64,000 bases of DNA from Phoronis australis (GCA_002633005.1 NMRA01000007.1:502700-566699); one strand, 5' to 3'. Positions 45,501 through 58,263 are shown, numbered from the stretch's first letter. Made by a program: numbers and translations. The notes: generated from the letters alone by a model not told the origin.

Positions 45501-47882
45501 AAGTCAGCGATACTAGGGCTGCCAAATGATGTGAATTTATCTGTGTTCTGCGTATTAAATAATCACTATGTAGGGGTTTTCAAATTCTACGGATTTGAGC
45601 ATTTATTACAGTTCAAGCAATCAACTTCAAGTAAAATTATTGGAGCTTTGAAGCGCCAGATCGTCAACAATTGAGGTTGGAAAGGCCGGAAAATGATGCA
45701 AATAATCGAAAGTGTAGGACTGTATAATGAGCACCAGTGTATAATGTCATTTACGCGCAAGATTTCCTTTTAGTGATTGGTCAGTTGCAGTAGTTTCTGA
45801 TAGACTGGCCAATGGAAAGTGCGTTTTGTTGGATTTGCATTCTGGGATATTATCTGCTTTGCAAACTGTGTCAAGATGTCTGGAGTGGAATTTCGGATAG
45901 GAATGTTCTGAGGCATTGATTAGATTTAGAAAACAGGAAAAAGAATTCACTGCATGTATCAGGAAATTACAACAAAATATCGAGATTTGCTGGACTGTGT
46001 TCCACTGGGGAGAAATCAGCTATGTCCATAATATATAAAGTCAAAAAACATTAACATGAGCTGAATTTTTATGTCATGTGATGTACTGGGGGCAAGGATG
46101 AGGCAAGAAAGCTTCCTCTGTGTTGGACAAGTTATTCAAATGAGCTACCACAAGAGGTTGCTAAAGGGATATTTCTTTTCACTTCATTTCAAATTTTAGC
46201 TCAAACCAAATTCAATGAAACAACTTTTTATATAATTGTCTTTTATGTCATCAATTTTTTTCAAAGTACAAAGTTTAGAATGCTGCTGAATTTTTTAATG
46301 TAATTTACTTGTGGTCATCCAAAATTTACAGACTGGCTAAGGCGCATGCGCAATCCACCCTTGTTTCCGTCGGTGTCAAAATAATCGTATTAAGTCAAAA
46401 GGTAGACATTAGTGAAACAGTTTTTCAACTTGAGCATCAAGGAAACCCTTTTGATCTTTATCTTTTAAATTAGCTACGAAACTAACTTCTAAGTTAGACT
46501 TCCTACCTCTAAAAGTTTTTACTCATCTTGTTTCTAATTCGGATGAGAAGAGGTTTCAAGGCTTGGGGAAATGACAGTTCACTATTGCTTGAGACCATGC
46601 TCGGTGCCCAAAATGACCCACCCCAACAAGCCAACTTGTAGAGACTGGTCTCGAGCAATGACAAATTGCCAGTTCTTTCATAACCTCTAATTCAACTCTT
46701 GAAACATCCGTTTGAGACCAATTTCGTAATGGTAAATGATCTAAGTCAACGGTTAGTTGTTTGTGATGGAATGCAGACTTATATAAACTTGGCATGATGT
46801 TACTGAGAGTATGTGACTGTACTTTTAGGAACCTCTTTGCTCTGATGATGATGTGGATGAAGAAGACCCCCTTGAGTTATTCGACACGGAAAATGTCGTT
46901 GTTTGTCAGTATGATAAGGTAACATTTCTTTCCCCTCTTTGGATGTATTGTTCGTTTGTGAATCTTGAAAATGGCTGTGTGGATCTCTCTTACCCACAGC
47001 TGTGTATTTCAGGCAGAGTGATTAGAGCTGTAATTTTACATGACACTGTCACTGTTCATGAAAAGTGAAATCTATGGGGATAACTCTTAATATTTGTTTC
47101 CAGAACCAAACTATTTGTTAAATATCCTCTCCTTGTGGAATTGCTGGAAATCTCCAGTGATTCACGCATTTCCCACAATCACCTGATTTCTCACGACCAA
47201 AACTGTTTGAAAGAATAATGTTTCCCCACTCTGTTTTGTGTGAGGCTACTTGGTGTAGATTTCTTGCCTCACTTAAGTTGCATGTGGCCAATTATGATAC
47301 GATTGCAAAGCCCTGTCATAATACTAGTAATGCACACTTCTTCATCTGTGTATTCACCACTTCATTCATTCACTTGGGATATCTCAAGCTGTTGTCAAGG
47401 TGATATGAAAGATGTGGGATAGTGTCGAGAGTCGTATGCTTCTAACATTGTTTCTTAAGCGAACTTTTAAAGTACTTTTGTTGTAGAAATCAATTAAGTG
47501 GCTCAAATTGGATCTTGTTGGTACCCAAGAATTATGGGGTCTGTATGATCAGGTTATGTTGCACACCCTGACAATCAGGAGAATTTATTTATTTTGTGCG
47601 AAATAAGTGATTAGAATTGTTGAGAGGTAAACATGATAGCGGGTACATTTTTGGTTCTTGCTGCCGGGTTGTTATGCTGCATTAATGTATTACGTTTCTT
47701 ATTTCTTAGGGACAGTTTAATGATTTGCATTATATGGCTATACATTTCAATTGTTATTTTTGTTATTTTTGTAGATAAATCGTGCCAAAAACCGATGGAA
47801 ATTTCATTTGAAAGATGGCATCATGAACTTAGATGGCAGGGACTATGTTTTTCAAAAGGCCAATGGTGATGCGGAGTGGTGA
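39518..47882 (+). CDS. GTF2A1: transcription initiation factor IIA subunit 1 (TFIIA alpha/beta precursor)
   Basis: Nine exons join in frame to 300 aa: 39518-39538, 41035-41136, 42243-42384, 43310-43371, 44350-44431, 44966-45108, 45312-45464, 46829-46918, 47775-47882. The N-terminal alpha region (KLYKTVVDDVTNSVREAFLD, residues 9-28; then EHVLQELKSLWESKL) forms the four-helix bundle with the gamma subunit. A Gln/Pro/Met-rich linker follows (about 60-190). QLDG at 198-201 followed by AND and an acidic run matches the Taspase1 cleavage pattern that splits the precursor into alpha and beta. The acidic stretch (about 205-250) precedes the beta domain CQYDKINRAKNRWKFHLKDG...GDAEW, which binds TBP and DNA. 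Function is known for the family: TFIIA stabilises TBP on core promoters. The linker is shorter than in mammals. The exon 7 donor (GTTAGA) is weak. Confidence 0.96.
40312..40992 (+). other. open-frame-rich part of GTF2A1 intron 1
   Basis: Both strands carry open frames of about 120-133 codons (+ 40591-40992; - 40312-40671 and 40322-40684). None has a recognised motif and the exon phases of GTF2A1 do not need them. It may be a decayed repeat or retrocopy; identity unknown. Confidence 0.4.
41628..41735 (+). repeat. interspersed repeat R3, copy 2
   Basis: GTTTATGGGATTATTGTTAG, ATAGATCTCTTGAAGTTATA and GATTTGACCAGAGCTATAAA match the copy at 5726-5830. In GTF2A1 intron 2. Confidence 0.7.
43405..43540 (+). 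repeat. interspersed repeat R5, copy 2
   Basis: Matches 9605-9770 over GACAAACATAGG, GAGATTCCTCCATT, AAAAGTGACCGAA and GACCCCCC. In GTF2A1 intron 4, same orientation as copy 1. Confidence 0.6.
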
Positions 47883-50107
47883 TGAATTGAACAAACTGTC
47901 ATGGTCACGTGATTTATTTACAGTGTTACTCGGTAACTGTGTCATAGTAAGGCTTCAAGAACAATGTGCAAGAGGGCAGCACTTGTCAAAGACACAGCCG
48001 TCCCTTCTTAATGACAGTTTATGTCCGGTCGAAAACTGGACATTATCAAATGTTGATCAATTTGGGCACTTTAAACTGAATTTTTTGACGTGAACAATTT
48101 ACTTGTAATTATTGTTACTGTAGCATGAAAAGAGCTACAGTTTGCTGTATGTAAGATACTGTCACTTTAAGGGTGATCTTTATTGCTCTGTTGTTTTGGT
48201 TCGTGTAAAATACCTGTTTCAAATTTGCAACTCGACCTTATTTGCAACTTGACCTAATTTGCAACTTGACCTAATTTGCATCTTGACCTAATTTGCGCTG
48301 CTCGTGAATTAAGGACTTACTTTATTGAAGTCTGTGAATTTGCAAGATATAGTTTCATAGGTTTGCTAAGGATCTAAGGTCTTCTGATGCACCAAGAACA
48401 ACAAAATCGAGAAGTCTTGCTTGTTAAGGTTTGTATGCAAATGAAGATTCATTCATGGGCGACTATTTCAATTTTTGTTTCATAGGTTTCGTTCACATTT
48501 TTGCCCAGTGTTTACATTTAAATCGGGAATCTAACTTGATTCTTGTTTTTGGCAAATTTATATTGGTTTTTGTGTAAAACACAGTTTGGTTTAATTGATG
48601 GTTTTTGCAGCAATTGTAAGACTACATTCACTAGCTAATCTTAAGTAGCGCATATTTTTACTTGCGCGTTCATAACTTCACATCCAGCCTCTGTTAGCAT
48701 TAGAGTCTGGCGAACGTCTCTGACAGTTGTTTCTTTATTGGTGAGTCAAGGATGAGGTCAACTGGAGTACTGAAAACAGCTGAACATCAAAAGCATGCTT
48801 TTAGAACCTTAACTGGTCAAACTTGAATCGTATTACAGATTATAAACCCTGACTGTGATCGCCATCATGCTGGCTGCTCACAATGTCACTTGAGGACAGT
48901 GCTTTATTTTGGGTCACAGTATAACTGTGATTTTAATTTTGTATCTCATGAAGGTTCTCTAAAAAGGGACAGCTTTCAATTGACGTCACTTAGCTTCAGC
49001 TGTGTATTAAATATTTGATTAATGAAATTACAGAAAATTATGGAAATGAGCAGCTTGAATTGTTAAAATATGCATGCAAATCAGAGTGTTGGCTCAGTAC
49101 AGTAAAAAAATCTGACCAAATGGTTTCATTTTCGAGATGTTCACCGAAAATTAATGTTAATAGAGACAGGATGCAAGATGGTGGCATTCTATGAGTTAAC
49201 CTATGAAATAGTCCTCTTATGTGGCTCGTGGTTTCTTGTCCCAGTGAGAATTGCACTTAGTACATCTACATAATTGTTACGGATGTAGGTTCTCGTTGGG
49301 CAAACTGGAATCTTCATGTCACTTTTGACCTGGACACCTCGCGATCAGTATTAGGGAGCCCACTGCTAACATTGCAAGTCACAACTGTGTGTGGAATCAG
49401 TTCTCCAGAGCTGTTTTTAAGAATGGCTTTAAAAATAAAATTCAGTTGGCTGACATTGGTGATGGAGCAAGCTGATGTATGTCAAGCCCAACCTTTCTTG
49501 CAATCAGTTTGCAGTGTTTTTGAACAGTTTGATATTGGTGTGGCTTAGTACTGGTGTCATTAATAGATTGCTGTTTCATGCTTGGATAATGAGGCTGTTG
49601 CTAATTCTTCTCATTGTCATCGCTGATACTGGAAGTTTAGACCAACCAAGATAGTTCACATTTGACTGGCTGTTTCTCATTGATGGGTCATGCCAATTCA
49701 CTAACTGCTCTCACCTTGACAGGCTTCATTGGAGGGGCATCACCCTCCTTAGGCCCAAAATATGTACACCTCGAATTCAGATCAGTATCAAAAAATTTTG
49801 AGACACCCACCCCAGTCATAATACGTTGGCGATAAACTAAAAGTGTTCACTTGTTTTACTTTAGAGCTTGAAGTGCATGGCACCTACAGAATCAAAAGAA
49901 CTCCCTTTGAAATACCTGGCTACAGTAGTTGCCCGTCTGAAGGCTGCATGGATTTGTTGCTATGAACGACACCAGTAATAGGCATGCAATAATGTTTTGC
50001 TGGGTACAATGTGTAAATGTTTTGTTGTTTGTTGTCCATAGAACAAGATGTATGATTGTGTCCGTTCATTGAATCTGTGCAATAAATCACAAGATTTGAA
50101 TAATAAA
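47883..50107 (+). other. probable GTF2A1 3' UTR and flank
   Basis: No gene is recognised between the GTF2A1 stop and AATAAA signals at about 50081 and 50102 (ATAATAAATGTTGTC). If these are used the 3' UTR is about 2.2 kb, and it would include the tandem array at 48222-48297. Closer signals are not obvious. Confidence 0.4.
48222..48297 (+). repeat. 17-bp tandem array with repeated TGACCT
   Basis: Four units of AATTTGCAACTTGACCT-type sequence plus a partial fifth. Three of four contain TTGACCT and the first has TCGACCT. TGACCT is the complement of the AGGTCA nuclear-receptor half-site; a regulatory role is only a guess. Confidence 0.85.
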
Positions 50108-51780
50108 TGTTGTCTTGTAATCTCTCTTCAGCTGCCACTCTAATGTTTTTGTAACAGGGTATTGTTCAAGACACAAGCAGCGCCATCTTTGGGAACAGTC
50201 ATTGTTTTGGTTCACGCTCAGCAACACAACTCTTGTTTTGGTTCTTTAGTAGTTCGCGTACAAGTATCTAATTACTCGTGGCGACACATGAATCGAATAG
50301 AGTTCATTAATGTTGGGAACATTTACTACCGCTAACTTGATTTTTTTCGAGCCGGTATCCGCACCTTTCTTTAACTCACTACCGCGTGAGACTCCTGGGC
50401 CAAACTCCGCGCCGTATACTTGGGGTTGTAAGCAGGGGGCATGGTCACGGGCCCCCAAAAATTGCAGGCGTACAAATAAGGGTCATTAGGGAAATCTTAA
50501 AGCTAACAAGATTTGCACTTAAGAGTACGAGAAAGCGTGTACCGTTTACGGCAGAGTAATCGCGAAGTCCTCGGCATATCAAAGGAGCTGTCACAGCCTG
50601 AAGCGGGGGCGTTACTCGCTATATTCATGGGCTTGGCTTACACTTTATCACAGTGCTTGCAGAATAGGTGGCGCTGTGTCAGAGGGTAGGGCTTGGCTAG
50701 GCGTGCTGGATGAGATAATCGCCGGCGGTCGTACGGCAAAATACCAACATGAAAAGTAAAATATTAGCCGTCTTTGAGTTTTTAAGATCGAGGCATTATT
50801 AGGGAATTTAGCGAATAGATTTTCTTTAACATCATGGCTAAGCAACGAATTGACGGGTTGTCGACCACAGTCTAGTGGCTTAGGCTCGCTAAACCCAAAT
50901 CTTAGCATAGGATTTGTTTCGCGTCAAACTGTGGCAATCGTGAGACCCGACCGGGTGCTTGGACTGTCGAGAAAAGAAGACAGTGTAACAGTTAAGAAAG
51001 AAAATTCAAGAGAACATTTGTCAACTGTCAGCGGTTTAGTGATTTATCCACTGAGAGCCTTCCCAAGGACATGATGTTTGGGGCTCCCGCCCGTTTAAAC
51101 ACAATTAGAAATGTGTACTTGATAGGTATATGTATTTTGAGAAAATGCGTAAAAGCTCGACTTTTGCAAAGCAAATCAAATCACTGGGTTTTCAAATTCC
51201 AAGACGACAATATTGTAGCGAATAATGCAAAAATATATTCTCTAAGGACTGCTCTATGACAAGGAGTACGTAATGGAATCATCTCTAGCTCTCATTTTTC
51301 TTGAAATTCACTTTGAAAACCTGACAAATAACGTCTTGAGGGGCCACTCAAGGAGATTGATGGAATGGATTGCCTCTGTATTGCTAATTTTTGTAACTGA
51401 AGTCGTACAACATTTTACGTTAAAGATCACTTCTTGGAGGGTCACACTTTTTTCAATTTCAATGATATTGAGCCTCAAATACGGGGTTCCACGGCAGACG
51501 GGGTCCTCCGCGGAAGGGTGGCCCCCGACAATTGTCTCTGTCCCTATAACCTGTAACTCCGAATCAACACCGGCAACCATTGGTGAGAGGAAGAATGAGA
51601 TAAGATTCCAAATTGATCGAAAAAGTACAGATCTAATTCGTGTGAAACATACAGCAGTATCAAGACGTTAGGCTTAAAAAGCCAGAAATAATCGAATGCA
51701 TATTTGGAAAATACAATGGCCAGGATAGACAGCCATCGATGGTCGAAAGGATTTGGACGTTTTAGTGAAGAATTACAAAC

Positions 51781-51800
51781 TACATGTAGGCCTACATGTA
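51781..51800. repeat. 20-bp perfect palindrome
   Basis: TACATGTAGGCCTACATGTA is self-complementary, centred on the StuI-type AGGCCT. TACATGTA words are scattered elsewhere in the window, so this may be a chance back-to-back pair. Confidence 0.9.
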
Positions 51801-53442
51801 TTTGTGAATTTCGCAAAAGCAATATTTCCGATGGTTTTATGACGAAAAATGTGGATACATTTTTGCATAATATCGTAAGAATAGTATTCTTTTGAATATC
51901 GTTACTTGGAGTTAGAAACTTGGATAGGTCGAGCAGACTGTCGTCCTAAGGGGTACAAGTTTCGGATGACCGAGGTCTAACGGACAGGAAGTCAAAGTAC
52001 ACGTACTGGCAATCAGAAACAACGATTTCGGTGGGTTTTGAAGTTCATGTTTAACTTATAAACCTTGGTAGCTACTCTGAAATAAACCAAAATGCAATGC
52101 GGCGAAAACATTCGGAAATTTTCTTGAAGGAGCCCCCAAACGTGTGGAATTTCCATTAACATGTCATCTACATCTACAATTGGTTATAATATCCTGTTTT
52201 GATTCACATGTTTACAGCATTATCGATTCATTTCAGGTAATAAGTTCACTTGCCCATATTACAAAGCATGACATTCAAACAAGTGTGTTGTCAGGTGCAC
52301 ACATTTTACATTTTGGCAATACATGTAGATTCGCGTGTTTCTTATACAGGTTTCCAAACTCCTTCATGTTGGTTGATTTATATAAATAAAAGCACCTACG
52401 ACTACATTTTTGATAAGAGGTAAGTATTTTTACGGTGAAGATTGTTATATAGAAACACAGTAATATAAATTACTTTCGTTTTCAACAACGTTTCAATCAC
52501 CTAATTCTCCACGCGCGGCTACGTAACTCTAACAAAAATTTACAGAATTTATTGTGAACCAATCCTTGTCCACATTAAGAACCGAAATATCATAAGAGTT
52601 CATGGTATTTATTTTAGAGTCGCACAGTTTCAACCTAGGACCCATATCGACGTATATTACTCACAGGTTTCAACCAAAGTGTATCCCGGCGACACAAACA
52701 AAAGTTCCTCATTATGTCGCCTAAATAATGCTTTGCAAGCAACTCCTCCCCAGATAATTTTTACCTTTTTACGGACCTGAATACCGCGTTGGTGTTGCAT
52801 ACTTTATGCCCAAAATTGACGCAAATAAATGATACATGTAACGCTTAGGTTCATCCTTGTCACCATGCGAGGGCGCGGTGGAGGAACGCAACAAACACCC
52901 CACTGCACTTGTCTCATGTTGTATGCTAATTGTAAGATCAGAACAATTCATGACGTACAGACCTTTTCTTTTTAAAGTCATTTGTAACCGTGGAGTGACA
53001 CTTTTGAAATTCTTTTAAAAATAAATTGTCATACTTATATCTTTTCTCTAACGCTCAAATACAAATTTTGATACCGTAATTTTTCGCCTATTTAGCACAC
53101 ATCAGTGGCCGACAAGCGAATTTCTATTTAAATTTGTAAAATTTCTTCTCAAAAATAAAGATTAAGAAAATTCTAGTATATTATTGAACATCGTTTCTAC
53201 TTTGTGGATACTACAAATCAGCATTTGGTAAAGTTCCCACAATTTACAAAATGGAAAATGACAATTTTGGCTGTTATTTTTGTACGAAATAAGTGAAGAG
53301 TTACTGTAACTCCCTCCTTTATGGCAGTGATCCATGGACGCAAGATTTGAAGCTCTCGAAAACACAAAGGAAGGTAGACAAGTGTAATCATGTGCTTCAC
53401 ATGTAATCCATGGCGAAATCTTTCGAGTCTTGCCGTGAACTT

Positions 53443-53673
53443 CACGCGCGCACCCAGACTTTAATATGGAGAGCTCAAATTTCTGGCGATGTGGACATTT
53501 GCAGAAAAGCGGGGAATTAAAAAAAAAAGAAAAAAACGGGGTACCACCTTCAGAACTGTGCGTCTGCGCCTTTTCAGTGGACTTTTGTCCCGTTTTCTCA
53601 GACTTTTGTTTCTCGCCAAACTTGGGGGGTCTCGTTCGAGCCCCCTGAGCCCACCCCGGCCTGAGTGAGCGTA
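53443..53673 (+). mobile_element. MITE family M1, full-length copy C with target-site duplication
   Basis: Starts CACGCGCGCACCCAG and ends CTGAGTGAGCGTA. It is flanked by TGAACTT on both sides (53436-53442 and 53674-53680), a 7-base target duplication. The inside is diverged from copies A and B but keeps GTGGAC, CTTTTCAGTGGACTTTTGTC, TCTCGTTCGAGCCCCCTGAG and the C-rich right arm. Open frames through it are incidental. Confidence 0.75.
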
Positions 53674-53975
53674 TGAACTTGCATTTTTTCAATGTTTTCG
53701 CGTTTACGCGGGAATTACGCGTCTGTTGTTGCCATATTTATGGGTTCGTATATACTTTGCAATTTTGTGAGCGTCAGAGCAGTTTGCCACTTCTGCCCGT
53801 ACACATGACAACTGTTAATCCACACAAATCATCGTCGAGAGGAATAAAAGTTGTCGGAACAAGCGGCCACGATTCACTGGCAGTCATGAGTATGACATTG
53901 CCGTGAACGTCTGTATTCCGACACAGCTTCACATATATTCGTCTACAGAGCTCCAATCATTGTTATGAGCAATGG

Positions 53976-54143
53976 TTTTCCAATAACTTTGCTATTATAG
54001 ACTATGCAGAAAAAAGGGAGCTGAAAATTCGTGAAACTCTACTTATCAAATGGTGTAAACCCAGTCTCAATATGCAACTGGCACACCGGCGGCCACAGGG
54101 TGTCATTGTTAGCAGGCCTATCTACTTGTTGTTGGACCTATAG
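53976..54143 (+). pseudogene. Penelope-like element fragment (C-terminal end of GIY-YIG region)
   Basis: The + frame reads FAIIDYAEKRELKIRETLLI, then KWCKPSLN, matching the pattern that ends many Penelope-type ORFs after the GIY-YIG endonuclease (KIRExLLI...KPxLN). It stops at a TAG near 54142. Directly after it is a hairpin, GTGACCAC (54144-54151) and GTGGTCAC (54164-54171), then CGCCGAAAC, which resembles the hammerhead-bearing flank of such elements. The upstream part of the ORF is missing. Confidence 0.55.
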
Positions 54144-54190
54144 GTGACCACTGTTTTGCTTCTGTGGTCACGGTGTTTAATAAACGCCGA
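54144..54190 (+). repeat. 8-bp inverted repeat plus CGCCGAAAC motif downstream of Penelope fragment
   Basis: GTGACCAC and GTGGTCAC are exact complements across 12 bases. TAATAAACGCCGAAACATGTC follows within 10 bases. The GAAAC fits the 3' side of a hammerhead core, but no CTGATGA is present, so it would be a decayed copy. Confidence 0.4.
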
Positions 54191-55385
54191 AACATGTCAA
54201 GCTGATTTAAATTCATTGCTGTCTTTTAATCAACATTGCCATTGGCGATTGTACTTTACCGTGCGCTAGACTACCCATGGATTATTAGAGTCGTCGATAA
54301 AAGGGTCCAACGCAATGCCTAACAAGGCGCACGACATTCATCAGCCTGAGGCGATGATGATTGCATATCTTCCCTTGGTAGTCAATTCAAAACTGTTTCA
54401 TCGAACTCGGGGCTGTACCAGATTCACCCTGAGAGAAGTGTTCGGTCAGTTATGTATTGTTATGTTCTTCACGTTACTTCCCAGGTGTCACTACTGGACG
54501 CACCTGCCAATGATTAATTTGAGTGGCACTTCTTAAGTTCTATGACTACTAAGTCATAGGTCGGCTGAGCCCGCTTCCGCGAGTTCTTGGTTTGAGCGAC
54601 ATGTGAGTGTGAGGCTGTGTGGGTTAAAGCCAAGAATCCGTCTTTGAATCTACACAGTGGGGTAAGATTTAAGTTGTCTAACCGTTTGGTCCAGGGTCCT
54701 ATTGCAGATGTTGTCTGTGAACACCGACAGAGGGCGATGAAATTTCCTTGGGAACCATTCAGCCAGTCTTCAATCATACGTAGAAGGACCCAGGCGGCCC
54801 TGTAACGTCGGAAAAGTATTTTATACAGTAAGTTCCACAAGTAGTGATTTCATATTTTTCGCATCACTTTGATGAATGATAACGACTATCCTGTTAACTG
54901 GATGTTTTATTTAATATTCCGCTGCTGATTTGAGAGACAGATGAATAACAAATTCTCCTTCAGTGGTCATCCATACCTATATGTTTCTCTTAGTTATATA
55001 AATCTGATTTGTCATAGAGACCTACGCAACAGCTTTAGAATCCTTTAAAAGTATAAATAGTATGGCACAATTTAGCTGTGTATGCACAGTTTCACACCGA
55101 GGTTTGTGGAAGGTAATATAGATTTAAACGCCGTCGCCAGTGACCTGAGACTTTGTCCCTACTAACTTCTGTAATTTGAAAATTGAAATTCATTTTTACT
55201 ATTGTATCCGCTTTACCTTGAGTAAGACAAAACTGTCTCCCATTTGTTCAGAAATGACTGAAGAGTTTTACAAAAATTGCTTTTGCATTGTATCCAGGCT
55301 CTCATTCACTACCTTGCATAAATTCACTAGTAAGACCGAGCTCAGAGGAATAGGAGACACTTTTGTGAAATGCTCGATTGTCTGT

Positions 55386-55467
55386 CAGTAAAGCCAGGAT
55401 TCAAATCCGGGTCTCCCAAATGGGAGTCCGGACCTCAAATCACTGAGCCAAACTGTCTCCTTTACTG
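55386..55467 (-). repeat. tRNA-like element with 8-bp closing stem
   Basis: On the minus strand CAGTAAAG opens and CTTTACTG closes an 82-base unit. Inside are TTTGGCTCAGTGATTTGAGG (A-box/D-arm-like), a CTCCC/GGGAG hairpin and GGATTTGAATCC (B-box-like, two changes from GGTTCGAATCC). It looks like a tRNA-derived SINE head or tRNA pseudogene; no CCA-ready cloverleaf with a clear anticodon was found. Confidence 0.5.
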
Positions 55468-57124
55468 TGAATACAGATACATGTAGAAGTCTTTTCAGCC
55501 ATTCCAAAGTGATGAGAAAGACGTCGATTCCCGCAGGAAACGTAAAATGTGTGAACTGTTGTTAGTGAATGTTGAATTTGTAATTTTTCTTGTGTACATG
55601 TACACAAGTTCGAAGATGAGATAAGGACACGGGCATATTCTATAGAAAAAATGAATGATAGAGTTGATCCAATTCAAATCGTTAGCAATTTCTGATACTC
55701 GCCGGCGACACCGGATGTTGATTTAACTCAAGTTGTTTTCGTTTAGGAGCTGATGGAGAAATTGAAAGCCGTTGCCGCAATTCCGCTGTGGAACAGTACA
55801 GTTATCGCTCTGACATTAGTTTTACGCCCTTCACAAAGTGACTAAAGCGTCAGTCATGTGAAAAGACACAAGTGTCGCATTTTCAAGCGCGTTGATTGCT
55901 GGCGAGCTAAGTTTCTCCGGGCGCACATGAAAGCTTGACAGGGGAAGAGCCTAACGTTAAGTCAATTTTGCGAAACTAATAGCTATTTTCAAATAAAATA
56001 GAACTGCAGAAATCGACTCAACATATTGTTTTAACTTGTCATGGTGGTTGGTCTGCTACTGCCCCACACCCCTCCCCACCCCCGAATCAGTTGTTGTTTT
56101 ACATACGTAAACATGCAGTCGGGTTTGAGCAAAGAAAACATCGAATCACGTTCAAACAAGGGTGCAGTCAGGTCCCGATCAAATTGCCAAAATGTGCCTT
56201 GAATATTGCCTTATTAAGTAGGCTATTTTTGAGCGCCGACAAGTGTACGCAAGTGTTCCTGATGACTGCCGATTAGAGGCTTTCCTGTTTTGTGATTGAA
56301 ATTTTGAAAGAAAAAACGAAGCGAGAATTTTTGCTGATGCGTTGCCATTTTGTCATGGGCAAAGTTTCTTTTTTGGGTCAAAGGATCATGCGTTTTCCAC
56401 GTCAGCCGAGCATACGCGCTCGATGGGTTAATGTTGGTGGGAACAAGAATTTTCCGAGGTTATAGTGATATGGGTCGCGTGATAGTTGGCAATTTTTGTG
56501 TGTAACAATTAGGCGAGCTTCCACCTGCTAATACCCAATGTTTTTTCCCAAAAAGGTTGATCTGATCACAGCGAACCTTGCATTCAAAGAAAGTTTGAGA
56601 CAGCCAGGTCCTGGGACGTTCGTTGCTCTAAATGTGGGGCAAAATTTTTCACATTAGTCACTCTATCGGAAAATGGGATTTTCAAGAAAACGTAACAATT
56701 CGGCTGCAAACACCCGGGTATTATTTTGTGTTCGTGTAATCAAAGGCAAGAGTTTTTTAGAAACTGATGGTATGATGCCTGGGTTAAAAAGTAAACTTTA
56801 AAAATGGGCGACACGTGTCTGGTTGGTCACGGAGACAGCCACTTGTCGCATGAGAACGCTTTCCACGCAGTGAGTTTATCATATCATGCACCCACATCAG
56901 TGATCGTTCCCAACCCACATTCCAACCCCCTAACCTGTGGCTGACCCATCCCTCCCATTCAGGGAATGGTGTCGGTGACAAGCGACCCTGAGCGATAAAT
57001 GACCATGTAACTAAACACAAGTGTGCACGGGTCAATAACCGATAATGACGTAGCACGAAAAAGAAGTCTATTCATGGGAAAAGAGTATTGGAATACATAA
57101 GACGTTACCGATGGACAAGTCAGA

Positions 57125-57600
57125 TTTTAACTCAGTAAAAGTGTGTACTTTCTGAAAGTAGAAAGCCTGCAAAATTTTAGACACTTTACAAATCTATTGT
57201 TAACTGAGTAACGTGACCATGTCATGTAGTGAAATTTAGCAAAAAAGAAAGGTATATTGATTGCAAAACAACGGTATCAATCACGTGATCAAGTTTTATT
57301 CGATAGCAAACGTTCAGGATGATATTTTATAAAACGATGTTACAATTTTCTAAAATTTCATTTCGTTTTCATTTCATGCAACTTCAAATTTTCTTCATTA
57401 AATTCATGTTTTGGTACGCCTCTCATGAAACGGAAGAAAAAGTTTCAAATACAATCCCTAAGAGCGTTTTGGAGACAAATACAAGAAGCATAATACTTGA
57501 AAATTACACATAAATCACATTCGCCACATCTGAGATATGATCTCCACAGTTAACCAAGTTTGGAATTTTTCTAGGGTTAACCTTTTACATTTATGGTACC
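57125..57600 (+). repeat. interspersed repeat R1, copy 2
   Basis: Same orientation as 15835-16290. AAAGTAGAAAGCCTGCAAAA, ATTTAGCAAAAAAG, ATTGATTGCAAAACAACGG and CAGTTAACCAAGTTTGGAAT mark the shared frame of similarity. Confidence 0.7.
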
Positions 57601-58263
57601 AATAACGTACAGTATAATAAGGCGATAAACTGCAACTTGTATGTTGGAAATCTTGCTGAAAGTTCATGGATGTGCTTAACGCTGTCTGCGAAGGATTGTT
57701 TGGAGCTCAAGCAAACTTAACCAATGATATACATGTAGAGTAGGGCGTCATGTTCATGAAAACATATTTTCTCGAACACAACTTGGGGTCTAATTTGTAT
57801 ACTCGAAATTGAACTCGAAATTATTTTTATCATTTTCTGTTCTACTTTTATGCGAACTAATGATAAGTGTGTGTTTTAAAGGAGTACATACATGTAACTA
57901 GCTCACGTTGATAACTGTCTGGTTAGTTTGCAGTTGATGACCCCGGCACAAAGCCTAAAAATTCAAGAGCAAATTTGAAATGTCGAGAAAATAAATAGGG
58001 AGTAAGTCTTTGAATAAAAAGGTCCCTATTTATCTGTGTAATATTTAGATTCAACGCATAGTTTATTCTCCGCCAGGATCAGTGTTAAAACTTAAACACA
58101 GCAATGATGATATCATTCCAATGTTTAGTGATGACGCGATTTTGGACGCGCACAAATAGGAACAGAAATGGACAGCCACGTCACATTTTCAAAACATTTG
58201 AAGGTCTAGTGGCCTTTTTCCGATTCAGGTAGACACGGGGCAATTTAGCACTTGAATTGTTTA

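Noticed and set aside
51273-51671. 132-codon plus-strand frame with an ATG
   Set aside because: No domain, no splice partner, no promoter sign; antisense frame of 90 codons overlaps it. Kept only as a note.
53162-53692. 176-codon minus-strand open frame
   Set aside because: More than a third of it runs through MITE copy C, and the remainder shows no domain or splice structure.
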